Below are positions 19,611 through 29,178 of a DNA stretch of 64,000 nt, piece by piece; the stretch's first letter is position 1, and every line of letters begins with the position of its first letter. The translations under genes and the position numbers were made by a program. The notes beneath the pieces were generated by a model. The model saw only the letters and a program-made list of their open reading frames with translations, ran no database searches and was not told the DNA's origin. Location of the stretch: contig CALEBT010000011.1 of NCBI GenBank assembly GCA_937942875.1, positions 36,385-100,384 on the forward strand, written 5' to 3'. This DNA comes from an uncultured Ignavibacterium sp. (GTDB lineage: Bacteria; Bacteroidota; Ignavibacteria; Ignavibacteriales; Ignavibacteriaceae).

Positions 19611-20141
19611 TTATTTAACTACTTCAGGTTCAGCAAGTGAAATAATAATTGGAACCTCTTCTTTGATCACTTCCTGTTGTTCAGCATTCAAGTCAATAAA
19701 TTTCTTCCCGAATCTGGAATTTGACAGCTCGTCTCTAACTTCAAAAAAAGCTAATTTAATCTGATCAAGAGCAGCAATATATTGTTTATATACTGTTTTC
19801 CTATCGGTCTTTAATGAGACTATCATTTTTTTGTTAGAAGGCAGACCGATTTTTTTCTCTATCCTAGGCTTAATTGTGTTTTTAATTTGAAGAATAGATA
19901 CAAAATCACCATCAATAAGAACATCACCATTTTCGTTTATTAAAACTGATGCCATTCTATCGGGATCGACTTTAACGGTAACCATTTCTTCAGGTGGAAC
20001 ATATTCAGGAAGGGTTAATCCCAAACCAGTATCAACATCAATAACTGTTGCAACAAGAAAGAACAATAACAAGAGAAATGCTATGTCCGCCATTGATGAA
20101 GTTGGGATAGCAGCTTCTGGAATTTTTTTCTTTTTAAGCAT
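19611..20141 (-). CDS. exbD: ExbD/TolR-family biopolymer transport protein (first paralogue)
   Basis: IPTSSMADIAFLLLLFFLVATVIDVDTGLGLTLPEYVPPEE. Confidence 0.9.
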   Translation of the reverse strand: MLKKKKIPEAAIPTSSMADIAFLLLLFFLVATVIDVDTGLGLTLPEYVPPEEMVTVKVDPDRMASVLINENGDVLIDGDFVSILQIKNTIKPRIEKKIGLPSNKKMIVSLKTDRKTVYKQYIAALDQIKLAFFEVRDELSNSRFGKKFIDLNAEQQEVIKEEVPIIISLAEPEVVK

Positions 20142-20161
20142 ATATCATTAAACTCGATAAA

Positions 20162-20848
20162 TTATTTTTTTAATTCATAAAGAGCATCAATCAATTCAAT
20201 TGAGCTTTGTTCCATATCTCCTACTAATCTGTCAATTCTTGAAACGAAATAATTGTAGAATATCTGGAGAATCATAGCTACAACAAGTCCGAATAATGTG
20301 GTTAATAACGCTACAGAGATACCAGATGCAACGATTGCGGGAGAAATCTGAGCAGCTTCCTTAATAGCATCAAATGCTTCAATCATACCTTGAACTGTTC
20401 CGGTAAATCCAAGCATTGGTGCAATTGTAATAAATGTTGAAATCCAAATGAGTCCTCTTTCTAAGAATCCCATTTCAACTGCACCGTAGGCCATAATAGC
20501 TTTTTCTGCGGCATCGAGTCCTTCATTATATCTTAGGAGACCAGCATAAAAAACTGAAGCAACAGGTCCGCGAGTATTTTCGCAAACTTTTTTTGCAGCT
20601 TCTACTCCACCTTCGTCAAGTGCCTTCTTAATTTTAATGATAAAATCTTTGGTGTTAACTCTTGCTCTAGTTAAAGACCAGAATCTTTCAAATGAGAATG
20701 CTAAGCCAATTATTAAACTGGCAAGAATTGGCCACATAAATCCACCACCAGCATTAAATTTTTCTACTAACCAATTCAATGCACCGCCTTGATTTGAAGC
20801 TTGAGCCACAACATTAAATATCGATGAGATGTTTGCAAAAATATCCAT
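20162..20848 (-). CDS. exbB: MotA/TolQ/ExbB proton channel family protein
   Basis: ERGLIWISTFITIAPMLGFTGTVQGMIEAFDAIKEAAQISPAIVASGISVALLTTLFGLVVAM; AGGAGG ribosome binding site. Confidence 0.93.
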   Translation of the reverse strand: MDIFANISSIFNVVAQASNQGGALNWLVEKFNAGGGFMWPILASLIIGLAFSFERFWSLTRARVNTKDFIIKIKKALDEGGVEAAKKVCENTRGPVASVFYAGLLRYNEGLDAAEKAIMAYGAVEMGFLERGLIWISTFITIAPMLGFTGTVQGMIEAFDAIKEAAQISPAIVASGISVALLTTLFGLVVAMILQIFYNYFVSRIDRLVGDMEQSSIELIDALYELKK

Positions 20849-20903
20849 AAAAGATATCCTCCTAAATGTATATGATTATAGTTTTTGTTTGATTTCTTAT
20901 TTG

Positions 20904-20924
20904 CAACATTTCAAAAAAATGTTG
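20904..20924. promoter_or_regulatory. Inverted repeat CAACATT-N7-AATGTTG upstream of exbB
   Basis: Perfect 7-bp arms 56 nt upstream of exbB start. Confidence 0.3.
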
Positions 20925-21045
20925 GCACTACAATAAAGATTTAATTATTCAAAGTCAATAAAATTATTTTAAATTAAACGTTATATTTATTAGGATTTTT
21001 CAAGTTTTTCATTAAATTTATATAAAATGTCGAATTAGAAAAAAA

Positions 21046-24000
21046 TCATTTCAGATAAACAAGTTTTTTAGTTTGTTTAAACAATACTCCTTCAGAGTTA
21101 ACTTCACTTACTGATAATTGATAAAAATATGTTCCACTCGCTAAATTATATTCTGAAGGGTTAAAAAGAATTTCATAATTTCCTGCATTTTTATTTTCAT
21201 TAATCAAAGAGGCTACTTCTCTACCGAGAACATCAAAAACAGTTAATTTAACTGATTTTTCATTACTTAAACCAATTTCAGGAATGCTAAATTTAATTTT
21301 TGTAGTCGGATTAAATGGATTTGGATAATTTTGTTCCAAAGTAAATTGATCTGGTATTCCTACAAAAGCTTTAACCTCACCATAAAATTTATAAGTTCCA
21401 TCAAAATCAATTTGCTTTATTCTATAAATATATTCTCCGTTAATTAGATTTTTATCAGTGAAACTGTAGAAAGACATCTGAGAGGTAGTACCGTTTCCCG
21501 ATACAAATCCTATAGATTTCCAATCGTTTTTAATATCATCAGAAGTTCTTCTTTCAATTTCAAAACCTTTATTGTTTAATTCTGTAATGGTTGTCCAATT
21601 AAGGATTACATTATTTCCATTAACTTTTGCTGTTAATCCAGATAGTTCAACTGGAATAATATTTTCACCTCCGGAGAAACAAACTATTCGACCGTCTCTC
21701 GAGCCAGCGACAAATTCTCTGCTAAAATTGCCGTCGATATCTGCTAAATCAACAACGTGCTCAGCAGCAGTAGAATTGCCCCCAGAACCGAAAGCATAAT
21801 TGAATTTATTTTGACCACTGACACCATCAAAAATGTGCACGAGATTATTTAAGGATGCTGTTCCAACTTCCGGAATTCCATCTCCATCAAAGTCACTTAG
21901 AACATCTTTCCCAAGTATATTTCCTCCGGTTGAATTCTGCCAGATTATACTTCCATTAAGACCTTCAAGCATAAATACTGTTTGACTTATACCACTTGCT
22001 AAAATATCAGGCTTACCAGAATTATTAACATCAGGAACAACTCTCAGATCCTCAATAAATACACTGCCAATATTAGTTGACCAGATAAGAGAGCCATTTA
22101 AACCATCAATTACATAGATATTTCCGTTAATTGTTCCAACCAAAACATCAGAACTTGAGCTTCCACCAATATTAGGAATTTCCTTAACAGTCCAAGGTGC
22201 TCCATTGGTATTAAAAGTCCAAATAGGATTTCCACTTGCGTTAAATCCCATAACTTCATTTAATGTCCCAACACGAGAACCTACCGCACCACCGGCATCA
22301 GTTGAAGTAACCATATATTTTAATTTTTGTTGAGCAGATTGATCAATTCTCCAAATCTGCGAACCATTAGCACCATTCAACAAATAAACTGAAAATCTAC
22401 CTGCACCGGTTGATTCATTTCCACTTGCAGAGACTAAAACATCAGGTATCCCATCCCCAGTGAAATCTCTTTTTACATCTAATCCCATAATATCTCCATC
22501 ATCGGTAGTGGAAGGATTGCCAAATGCCCAAAGAACTGCTCCTGTTCTACCATTTAAAGCATAAACAAATTCATTTCCGCCAGCTGTACCAATAATAACA
22601 TCCTGAAAACCATCGCCATTTAAGTCTGATGCTATTTGCAAGCACTGTTCTTGTTCAACAGCACCAGTGTTGATTGAACCAAAATAAGTAGAATAAGTCC
22701 AGAGAATATCTCCCCAACCAGAACTATTACCATTAAAAACCATAGTCCAATAATTCTGAGTTGCTATTGCCATATCCATAACACCATCACCATTTATATC
22801 TTGAATCTTTTTCATAGACCTTGGATGATATTGCTGAAACGTTGTACCCGGATTATCTGGAATCTGACCTTGCCAGTAAATATTTCCAAACTCACGTTGT
22901 GGATTTACTCCCGAACCCTGCAGATACACAAATTTAACATTTCCATTTGATGCATTAGAATATACAAGTAATGAATCTGAAAAATTCTGAACCTCATTTG
23001 GATTAAACCAAACTCTGAAAGTATAACTTGCCAGTCCATTTATGTTTATAGGTGTCGTAATTCCTTGTAAGTAAAAACGATTTGATTTAAGTCTTAATGA
23101 ATCAATGGTTAAAGTTGATGTCCCTGCATTTGTAATTTTAAGCTCTCTGTACGAAGTAGAATTAGTTCTCTTTTGACCAAAATTAATTGATGTAGGATCA
23201 AATAAAATATGAGCTGCTCCGTAAACTCCACTTCCATTTAATAAGGTTCTGGAATATGGGAAATTGATATCATTATGATAAAACATAACCGAATCCTGAT
23301 AGATTTGATTAGCTGTTGGAGTAAAAGCAACTTTAAACGTATCAGTATTCCCAGGAAGAATTACTTTTGGAAGTGTAGTTACTAAAGTAAAAACTGAATT
23401 ACTGATTTTAGAAGAGTCTATAACCAGATTTGCATTACCATAGTTTCTAATCAAAATATTTTGTTCAGACGAGTTGCCAATTATGATATTGCCAAAATTC
23501 AAAGTTGTAGTAATCAAGTTAATTCCGGGAGTTCCGGAGCCTGATAAATCATACTTAAATAATTTTCTCCCTGAAGAAGCACCAACTGGTTCAGCCAATA
23601 ACCAGAAATGATTTCCATCCCAGGCTAAACCTCGTGGGTTTTGTCTTTGCCCAGGTATTTCCGGAGGGTTGAAAGAAAATAAAGTATCCTTAGTGGAAAT
23701 CTTCACTGCATAAATTTTATCAACTCCCTGAAAACCATCGTTCACCCAAAAGAGAGTATCTCCTTTAACTGCAATTCCTTGTGGTTGTAATTGAGCCGGA
23801 AATGTTAAACGTGTTGCTATCGAATCAACTATTTGTTTTGTTGTAGGATTAATTTTATAAAGTCCAACTCTGGAATCTGGCGAATAAACAGAGACCCATA
23901 AACCTGTTCCATCCCAGGCTGCACCGCCAAAATAAAAACTTGATCCAAAAATAGTTGTTGAAAGAATTGAATCAAGAACTACTCCGGTTGGACTTACTTT

Positions 24001-24315
24001 GAATAAATCGCAACGTGCAGTTTTTCTTTCAACATACCAGAAATTAGTGCCGTCAAAAGCAAGACCTTGAGATTCTCTTATCGAAGGATAATTGATAACT
24101 ATCTGCTGTACCTGTGTGCCGCTGCTGTTAACAGCATTTAAAATACCTTTACCATCTGTAGAAGAACTTGATGAAATCCAATAATTACCATTAGCATAAA
24201 CTAATCCATAACCGTTGCTGTAAAATGCTCCAGAGGGTAAATTAACTGTTTGAACTAAAGTCTGCGGAAAAAACAAATAATTGATAACGATTAAAAGCAT
24301 TAAAATTCTTTTCAT
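21046..24315 (-). CDS. Large secreted beta-propeller/choice-of-anchor D/FG-GAP protein with T9SS C-terminal sorting domain
   Basis: Signal peptide; two ASPM/HYDIN-like repeats (LNFGNIIIGNSSEQNILIRNYGNANL; INFGQKRTNSTSYRELKITNAGTSTL); FG-GAP-like DINGDGVMDMAIATQ, DLNGDGFQDVIIGTAGG, DFTGDGIPDVLVSASG; C-terminal FTLEQNYPNPFNPTTKIKFSIPE...GTYFYQL. Confidence 0.88.
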   Translation of the reverse strand: MKRILMLLIVINYLFFPQTLVQTVNLPSGAFYSNGYGLVYANGNYWISSSSSTDGKGILNAVNSSGTQVQQIVINYPSIRESQGLAFDGTNFWYVERKTARCDLFKVSPTGVVLDSILSTTIFGSSFYFGGAAWDGTGLWVSVYSPDSRVGLYKINPTTKQIVDSIATRLTFPAQLQPQGIAVKGDTLFWVNDGFQGVDKIYAVKISTKDTLFSFNPPEIPGQRQNPRGLAWDGNHFWLLAEPVGASSGRKLFKYDLSGSGTPGINLITTTLNFGNIIIGNSSEQNILIRNYGNANLVIDSSKISNSVFTLVTTLPKVILPGNTDTFKVAFTPTANQIYQDSVMFYHNDINFPYSRTLLNGSGVYGAAHILFDPTSINFGQKRTNSTSYRELKITNAGTSTLTIDSLRLKSNRFYLQGITTPININGLASYTFRVWFNPNEVQNFSDSLLVYSNASNGNVKFVYLQGSGVNPQREFGNIYWQGQIPDNPGTTFQQYHPRSMKKIQDINGDGVMDMAIATQNYWTMVFNGNSSGWGDILWTYSTYFGSINTGAVEQEQCLQIASDLNGDGFQDVIIGTAGGNEFVYALNGRTGAVLWAFGNPSTTDDGDIMGLDVKRDFTGDGIPDVLVSASGNESTGAGRFSVYLLNGANGSQIWRIDQSAQQKLKYMVTSTDAGGAVGSRVGTLNEVMGFNASGNPIWTFNTNGAPWTVKEIPNIGGSSSSDVLVGTINGNIYVIDGLNGSLIWSTNIGSVFIEDLRVVPDVNNSGKPDILASGISQTVFMLEGLNGSIIWQNSTGGNILGKDVLSDFDGDGIPEVGTASLNNLVHIFDGVSGQNKFNYAFGSGGNSTAAEHVVDLADIDGNFSREFVAGSRDGRIVCFSGGENIIPVELSGLTAKVNGNNVILNWTTITELNNKGFEIERRTSDDIKNDWKSIGFVSGNGTTSQMSFYSFTDKNLINGEYIYRIKQIDFDGTYKFYGEVKAFVGIPDQFTLEQNYPNPFNPTTKIKFSIPEIGLSNEKSVKLTVFDVLGREVASLINENKNAGNYEILFNPSEYNLASGTYFYQLSVSEVNSEGVLFKQTKKLVYLK

Positions 24316-24327
24316 AGTATCTCCCTT

Positions 24328-24735
24328 TTATTTTCTTGGATTTTCTTTAACAAAATTTTTTATATAATCTACAATAAGCTGAGTGGATGCACCGGGAGTA
24401 AATATTTCACCCACACCCATAGATTTTAATTTTTGAATATCTTCATCAGCAATAATACCTCCGCCTGTAACAAGAATATCACTAACTCCTCTTTCCTTTA
24501 ATAAATTGATAATTCTGGGGAAAATTGTCATATGTGCACCTGAGAGAATACTAACCCCGATAACATCAACGTCTTCCTGAATGGCTGCTTCTACAATCAT
24601 CTCAGGAGTTTGACGCAGTCCTGTATAAATAACTTCCATACCCGCATCTCTTAAAGCAGCAGCAATAACTTTTGCACCTCTGTCGTGGCCATCAAGTCCT
24701 GCCTTGGCTACCAGTACTCTGATTTTTTTATCCAT
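24328..24735 (-). CDS. Stand-alone cobalamin-binding domain protein (methylmalonyl-CoA mutase C-terminal type)
   Basis: [40 protein letters not shown] (DxHxxG B12 motif), [27 protein letters not shown]. Confidence 0.93.
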   Translation of the reverse strand: MDKKIRVLVAKAGLDGHDRGAKVIAAALRDAGMEVIYTGLRQTPEMIVEAAIQEDVDVIGVSILSGAHMTIFPRIINLLKERGVSDILVTGGGIIADEDIQKLKSMGVGEIFTPGASTQLIVDYIKNFVKENPRK

Positions 24736-25159
24736 TTAACTGCCCGCTGTATATTTCAATGAATTCTTTCATTTTTGCTGAAATGGTCTTCAGTTCATTT
24801 TCATTATATGATTTAGAGATCAAATTGAATTTGAAGTCATTTTCAAATCTTGGAATAATGTGGAAATGAAAATGAAAAATACGCTGTCCTGCTGCTACTC
24901 CGTTATTCGACATTGTATTGAATCCATCTGCTGATGTGGCTCGTTTAACAATTCCGGCAAGGAATTGAACACGGGAAATTAGTTTATGAAGCATATCTTC
25001 CGGAACTGTCAGGAAGTTATCATAGTGCTGTTTGGTAAGAACCAGCAAGTGCCCGTAATTGATAGGATTGATATCCAGAAAGGCGATGATATCTTCATCT
25101 TCATATATTATTTCTGATGGAGCTTCTTTTTTAATGATGTCACAAAAAATGCAATCCAT
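24728..25159 (-). CDS. HIT family hydrolase
   Basis: [43 protein letters not shown] and [10 protein letters not shown] (HxHxHx). Confidence 0.95.
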   Translation of the reverse strand: MDCIFCDIIKKEAPSEIIYEDEDIIAFLDINPINYGHLLVLTKQHYDNFLTVPEDMLHKLISRVQFLAGIVKRATSADGFNTMSNNGVAAGQRIFHFHFHIIPRFENDFKFNLISKSYNENELKTISAKMKEFIEIYSGQLNG

Positions 25160-25222
25160 AAGTGACCTCTTATTGTTATATTAAAATTAATCAAAAATAA
25201 TTTCTGTTAAAAGATTTGGACG

Positions 25223-26182
25223 CTATAAAATATATTCTTTTTCTCTGCCAAATATTCCGAATAATCCGCCGGTGTGAACAAATAAATATTTCATCCCCAA
25301 ATCTTTTTTCAAAAAGTTATGATAGTACGCATAAAATGCTTTACCTGTATATGCAGGATCGAATAAAATTCCTGATTCAGATGCAAACTTTTTAATTAGT
25401 TTAATTTTATCCTGATTGATTTTTTTATATCCCTCTGTTGAATATCCATCCAGGACAATCAATTTATCAACTGATAAATGTACATCAATATTAAATTCGT
25501 TAATTAGAGCCTTTGCGAGATTCAAGATTTTATTTCTTATTGTTTCGGCATCATATAAAACATTAACAACTATCACTTTTGTCTTATAATTAGATTTGGA
25601 AAGGGCTGCTAAAATTCCTGCAGCAGTTCCACCAGAACCTGCTGCAACTACAATACCATCTAATTTATTCAAATCAGTTTGTGAAGATAACTCAGAGACA
25701 AAATTAAAATAGCCATAACTGCCAATTACATTTGCTCCTCCTTCGGGAATTACATAAGCATTTAATCCATTTCTCTTTTTGAGAAGTTGAGAATCTTTAA
25801 ACATTATTTCATTTACATTATCAAATTCTCTCTTATTAAGAAATTTTATTTCAGCACCACACATTTTGCTCAGGAAAAGATTTCCACTATAGTTTGACTT
25901 TTCTTTACCCCATAAAAAAAGTTTTGTATTTAATCCGAGTCTTTTTGCAGCTAAAGTAACTGCACGGGCGTGATTTGATTGTTCACCGCCGCAAGTAAAA
26001 ATTATATCGGCTTTTTTCTTTTTTGCATCGTGTAGTAAATATTCAAGTTTTCTGATTTTATTTCCAGATAACTCACAACCTGTTAAATCATCTCTTTTAA
26101 TAATAAACTTTTTGTTTTCAAAATTGCAGATTTCGAGAGGAGTTGGAATTAAAGCAAGATTAATTTTGTTTATTGATTTCAT
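25223..26182 (-). CDS. PLP-dependent D-cysteine desulfhydrase / ACC deaminase family protein
   Basis: IIKRDDLTGCELSGNKIRKLEYLLHDAKKKKADIIFTCGGEQSNHARAVTLAAKRLG; GSGGTAAG; HTGGLFG. Confidence 0.9.
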   Translation of the reverse strand: MKSINKINLALIPTPLEICNFENKKFIIKRDDLTGCELSGNKIRKLEYLLHDAKKKKADIIFTCGGEQSNHARAVTLAAKRLGLNTKLFLWGKEKSNYSGNLFLSKMCGAEIKFLNKREFDNVNEIMFKDSQLLKKRNGLNAYVIPEGGANVIGSYGYFNFVSELSSQTDLNKLDGIVVAAGSGGTAAGILAALSKSNYKTKVIVVNVLYDAETIRNKILNLAKALINEFNIDVHLSVDKLIVLDGYSTEGYKKINQDKIKLIKKFASESGILFDPAYTGKAFYAYYHNFLKKDLGMKYLFVHTGGLFGIFGREKEYIL

Positions 26183-26970
26183 AGTGAATCTTTAAATTTA
26201 TAATAAAATTTTCTGGCAAGTTTTAAGTCCTCAGGGGTATCTATAGATATTGAGGAATAATCAGTCTGTACCATTTTAATTTTCATTCCCATCTCAAGCA
26301 TACGAAGTTGTTCAAGTTTTTCAGCTTTTTCTAAATCAGTTTGTTTAAATGAAGTAAATTTTAAAAGAGCATTTTTCCGATATGCATATAATCCAATGTG
26401 CTTAAAATATAAACCGGAATTAATAAGCTGCCTCTGAGTCTTTAATTCTCTAATATATGGAATTTTTGAACGAGAGAAATACAGAGCATAATTTTCATAA
26501 TCAAATACAACTTTGACAACTGATGGATTATCTAATTCTTTGTAATCCAATATCGGAGTCATAATAGTTGATACTTCCACTTTTGAATCAAATAACAGGG
26601 GTTCTATTGAAAGATCAATGGTCTTATAGTTAATAAAAGGCTCATCGCCCTGAATGTTTACTATAATTTCAGCATTAATAAAATTCTTAACAACATAAGC
26701 TACTCTATCCGAACCAGAATTAATATCGGATGGCGTCAAAAAATATTTTGCTCCAAAATTCTCACAAAGTTCTGCGATTTTTTGATCATCAACTGCGATG
26801 ATTATTTCATCAACTAATTTTGATTTACAAGCATTTTCATAAGTATGCTGAAGAATAGATTTTTCACCTATTTCAAGGGTTAACTTTCCAGGAAGTCTCT
26901 GCGAGGCATATCTGGCTGGGATTATTCCTACAATTATTGGCCTTTCTGTTTTAGTTTTCTTTTCGTTCAT
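26179..26970 (-). CDS. kdsB: 3-deoxy-manno-octulosonate cytidylyltransferase
   Basis: VGIIPARYASQRLPGKLTLEIG...NIQGDEPFI...YFSRSKIPY...HIGLYAYRKNALLKF. Confidence 0.94.
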   Translation of the reverse strand: MNEKKTKTERPIIVGIIPARYASQRLPGKLTLEIGEKSILQHTYENACKSKLVDEIIIAVDDQKIAELCENFGAKYFLTPSDINSGSDRVAYVVKNFINAEIIVNIQGDEPFINYKTIDLSIEPLLFDSKVEVSTIMTPILDYKELDNPSVVKVVFDYENYALYFSRSKIPYIRELKTQRQLINSGLYFKHIGLYAYRKNALLKFTSFKQTDLEKAEKLEQLRMLEMGMKIKMVQTDYSSISIDTPEDLKLARKFYYKFKDSL

Positions 26971-27260
26971 TTATCTTTTATTACTTTTGGAACTCTGAAA
27001 TATTGTTCATCCTTTTCAGGTGCATTTAATAAAGCATCTTTGGTTTCTATGGAAGTTTTTAATTTATCATCACGCATCACATTAGTTACTTCCAAAGGAT
27101 GAGAAAGTGGTTGCACATCATCGGTATTTATTTCATTTAATTTGTTCATATACTCCAAAATGTCATTAAACTGACTTGTAAACTTTTCAATTTCTTCTTC
27201 ACTGAAATTTAGTTTAGCAAGTTTTGCAATTTTTATTATTTCTTTTTTATCAACGCTCAT
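26967..27260 (-). CDS. gatC: Asp-tRNA(Asn)/Glu-tRNA(Gln) amidotransferase subunit C
   Basis: KIAKLAKLNFSEEEIEKFTSQFNDILEYMNKLNEINTDDVQPLSHPL...MRDD. Confidence 0.95.
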   Translation of the reverse strand: MSVDKKEIIKIAKLAKLNFSEEEIEKFTSQFNDILEYMNKLNEINTDDVQPLSHPLEVTNVMRDDKLKTSIETKDALLNAPEKDEQYFRVPKVIKDK

Positions 27261-27967
27261 AAAAATTTTTCCTTATTGTTTTGAATAATTTTTTTGATAT
27301 TATCCATTAGTTGAAGTTCATCAACTTTGCTTTTTATATTGTCAGTATTAATTGGACTATCAAAAATTAATTTAACAGTTCCTTTTTTTAATTTGAAAGA
27401 ACCTTTGGGCATTATCTTATCAGAATCAACGATAGTAACCGGAACAACAGGATAACCAACTTTTGCAGCTAAATGAAAAGCTCCTCTTTTAAAGGGTAAT
27501 AATTCACCTGTTTTACTTCTTGTTCCTTCGGGAAATACCAATACTGAAATACCCTTATTCTTCATTAACTCTTTTGCCTCTTCAATACTTTTCATTCCGC
27601 TTTCCGGACTTTTTCTGTCAACCATTATATAAGGACCAAATTTTAACTGCCAACCAAAAAAAGGAATTCTAGAAAGTTCTTTTTTGAATATCATAGCTAA
27701 TCTGTTTGGAACACCCCATTGCAGAACTGTAATATCAAACTGGCTTGCGTGATTAGAGACAAAAACATAAGTAGCATTTTTATCAATTTTGTCTATTCCA
27801 AATATCTTAACTCTAACCCCTGATATAAATAATATTCCACCCGAAAATATTTTTGACAAATAATGATAAGAAATAAAGGAGCGGTCAACAATAATTGAAA
27901 TCAAAGCAAGTATTGAAAGAATTAAAGTATAAATACCAATTAGTATTAGTTTTATAATTGTAATCAA
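27257..27967 (-). CDS. plsC: 1-acyl-sn-glycerol-3-phosphate acyltransferase
   Basis: SNHASQFDITVLQWGVP (HX4D-like), FPEGTRSKTGELLPFKRGAFHLAAKVGYPVVPVTI; TTG start at 27967 inferred because ORF start at 28102 overlaps the M48 gene by 134 nt. Confidence 0.88.
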   Translation of the reverse strand: MITIIKLILIGIYTLILSILALISIIVDRSFISYHYLSKIFSGGILFISGVRVKIFGIDKIDKNATYVFVSNHASQFDITVLQWGVPNRLAMIFKKELSRIPFFGWQLKFGPYIMVDRKSPESGMKSIEEAKELMKNKGISVLVFPEGTRSKTGELLPFKRGAFHLAAKVGYPVVPVTIVDSDKIMPKGSFKLKKGTVKLIFDSPINTDNIKSKVDELQLMDNIKKIIQNNKEKFL

Positions 27968-27968
27968 T

Positions 27969-29084
27969 TTACAACTCTTTAAAGTTTTCTTTAGATAAAA
28001 GGTATTTGTCAATGTTTTGGATTCTTTTTTTATAAGATGGATGGCTGTAAAAATACCATTCAACAAAAGGATGCGGATCTTTATCTGAAAGATTTTTTTC
28101 AAATAATTTAGTCAGTGCAGATTTGAATGAATCAGATAAATCAGTAGATTTTACAGCAAATGTATCAGCTTCATATTCAAATTTTCTGGAGATGATATTT
28201 GAGATTGGGGTTACAAATAATCCAATAATAAATCCCCAGATTATCAAAAGAGGTAAAGCTGAAATTTGTGATACCGAATCAAATCCAAAATAATTTACAG
28301 AATTTTTGTAGATAACAGAAATCAGATAAAATATTATAAAACTTTGTATAGTAGATAATAACAAATTCTTTGGTATATGCTTTAACTTGTAATGACCAAT
28401 TTCGTGAGCGAGAACAGTTTTGATTTCATCAATATTGAGAAGATTAAGTAAAGTATCGCCAAGAATTATTTTTTTTGTTTTTCCAATTCCTGTCAAAGCT
28501 GCATTAGCTTTTTTTGTTTTAGAACTTAAATCAAATGAATAGATTTTTGAAAATTTGAAATTACTTCTTTCGGCTAAATCTTTTAACGCTCCTGTTAATT
28601 CTTCATCTTCAAGTGGCTTAAGTTTGTAGAATAAAGGAAATATCAGTATCGGAAAAATCTGAGCTAAAACCACTGAGATAAAAAACATTGTAATTGAAAA
28701 AAACAGCCACCAGGTCTCAGGATAATTTTTAATTAAATAGAAAAATAAAAGTAAAACCGGAACTCCAATTACTAAAGATACAATTAAGGACTTTAGTTTA
28801 TCAATTAAATATTTAATTAAGGTTTGATTCGAAAGATGATATTTATGCTCAAGGATATAGCCCGAATAAAAGTTAATTGGGAATGTTATTAAAGAAGTGA
28901 TTATTGATATTGAAATGACAAAAATTATAAAAACAAGGTAATCTGAACTAACATATTCTCTAATGAAATTTTCAAGACTCTTTCCAAAACCTGTAATTAA
29001 AATCAATATAATAGTCGTAATAAAAATGGCACTGCTTAAAATACCAAGCCACAGTTTTATTCTGTTATATTTCTTAACATCCAT
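27969..29084 (-). CDS. M48 family (Ste24-type) metallopeptidase
   Basis: TVLAHEIGHYKLKHIPK (HExxH) with multiple TM helices and FEYEADTFAV. Confidence 0.92.
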   Translation of the reverse strand: MDVKKYNRIKLWLGILSSAIFITTIILILITGFGKSLENFIREYVSSDYLVFIIFVISISIITSLITFPINFYSGYILEHKYHLSNQTLIKYLIDKLKSLIVSLVIGVPVLLLFFYLIKNYPETWWLFFSITMFFISVVLAQIFPILIFPLFYKLKPLEDEELTGALKDLAERSNFKFSKIYSFDLSSKTKKANAALTGIGKTKKIILGDTLLNLLNIDEIKTVLAHEIGHYKLKHIPKNLLLSTIQSFIIFYLISVIYKNSVNYFGFDSVSQISALPLLIIWGFIIGLFVTPISNIISRKFEYEADTFAVKSTDLSDSFKSALTKLFEKNLSDKDPHPFVEWYFYSHPSYKKRIQNIDKYLLSKENFKEL

Positions 29085-29178
29085 AATTGAAAAATAAGAA
29101 CAAGGGATTATGTAAGCAAAATTTAGTTATATTTTCAAAATAAAATGGCTCAGAATCCGTCAGCAATAGTTCAAAAAT

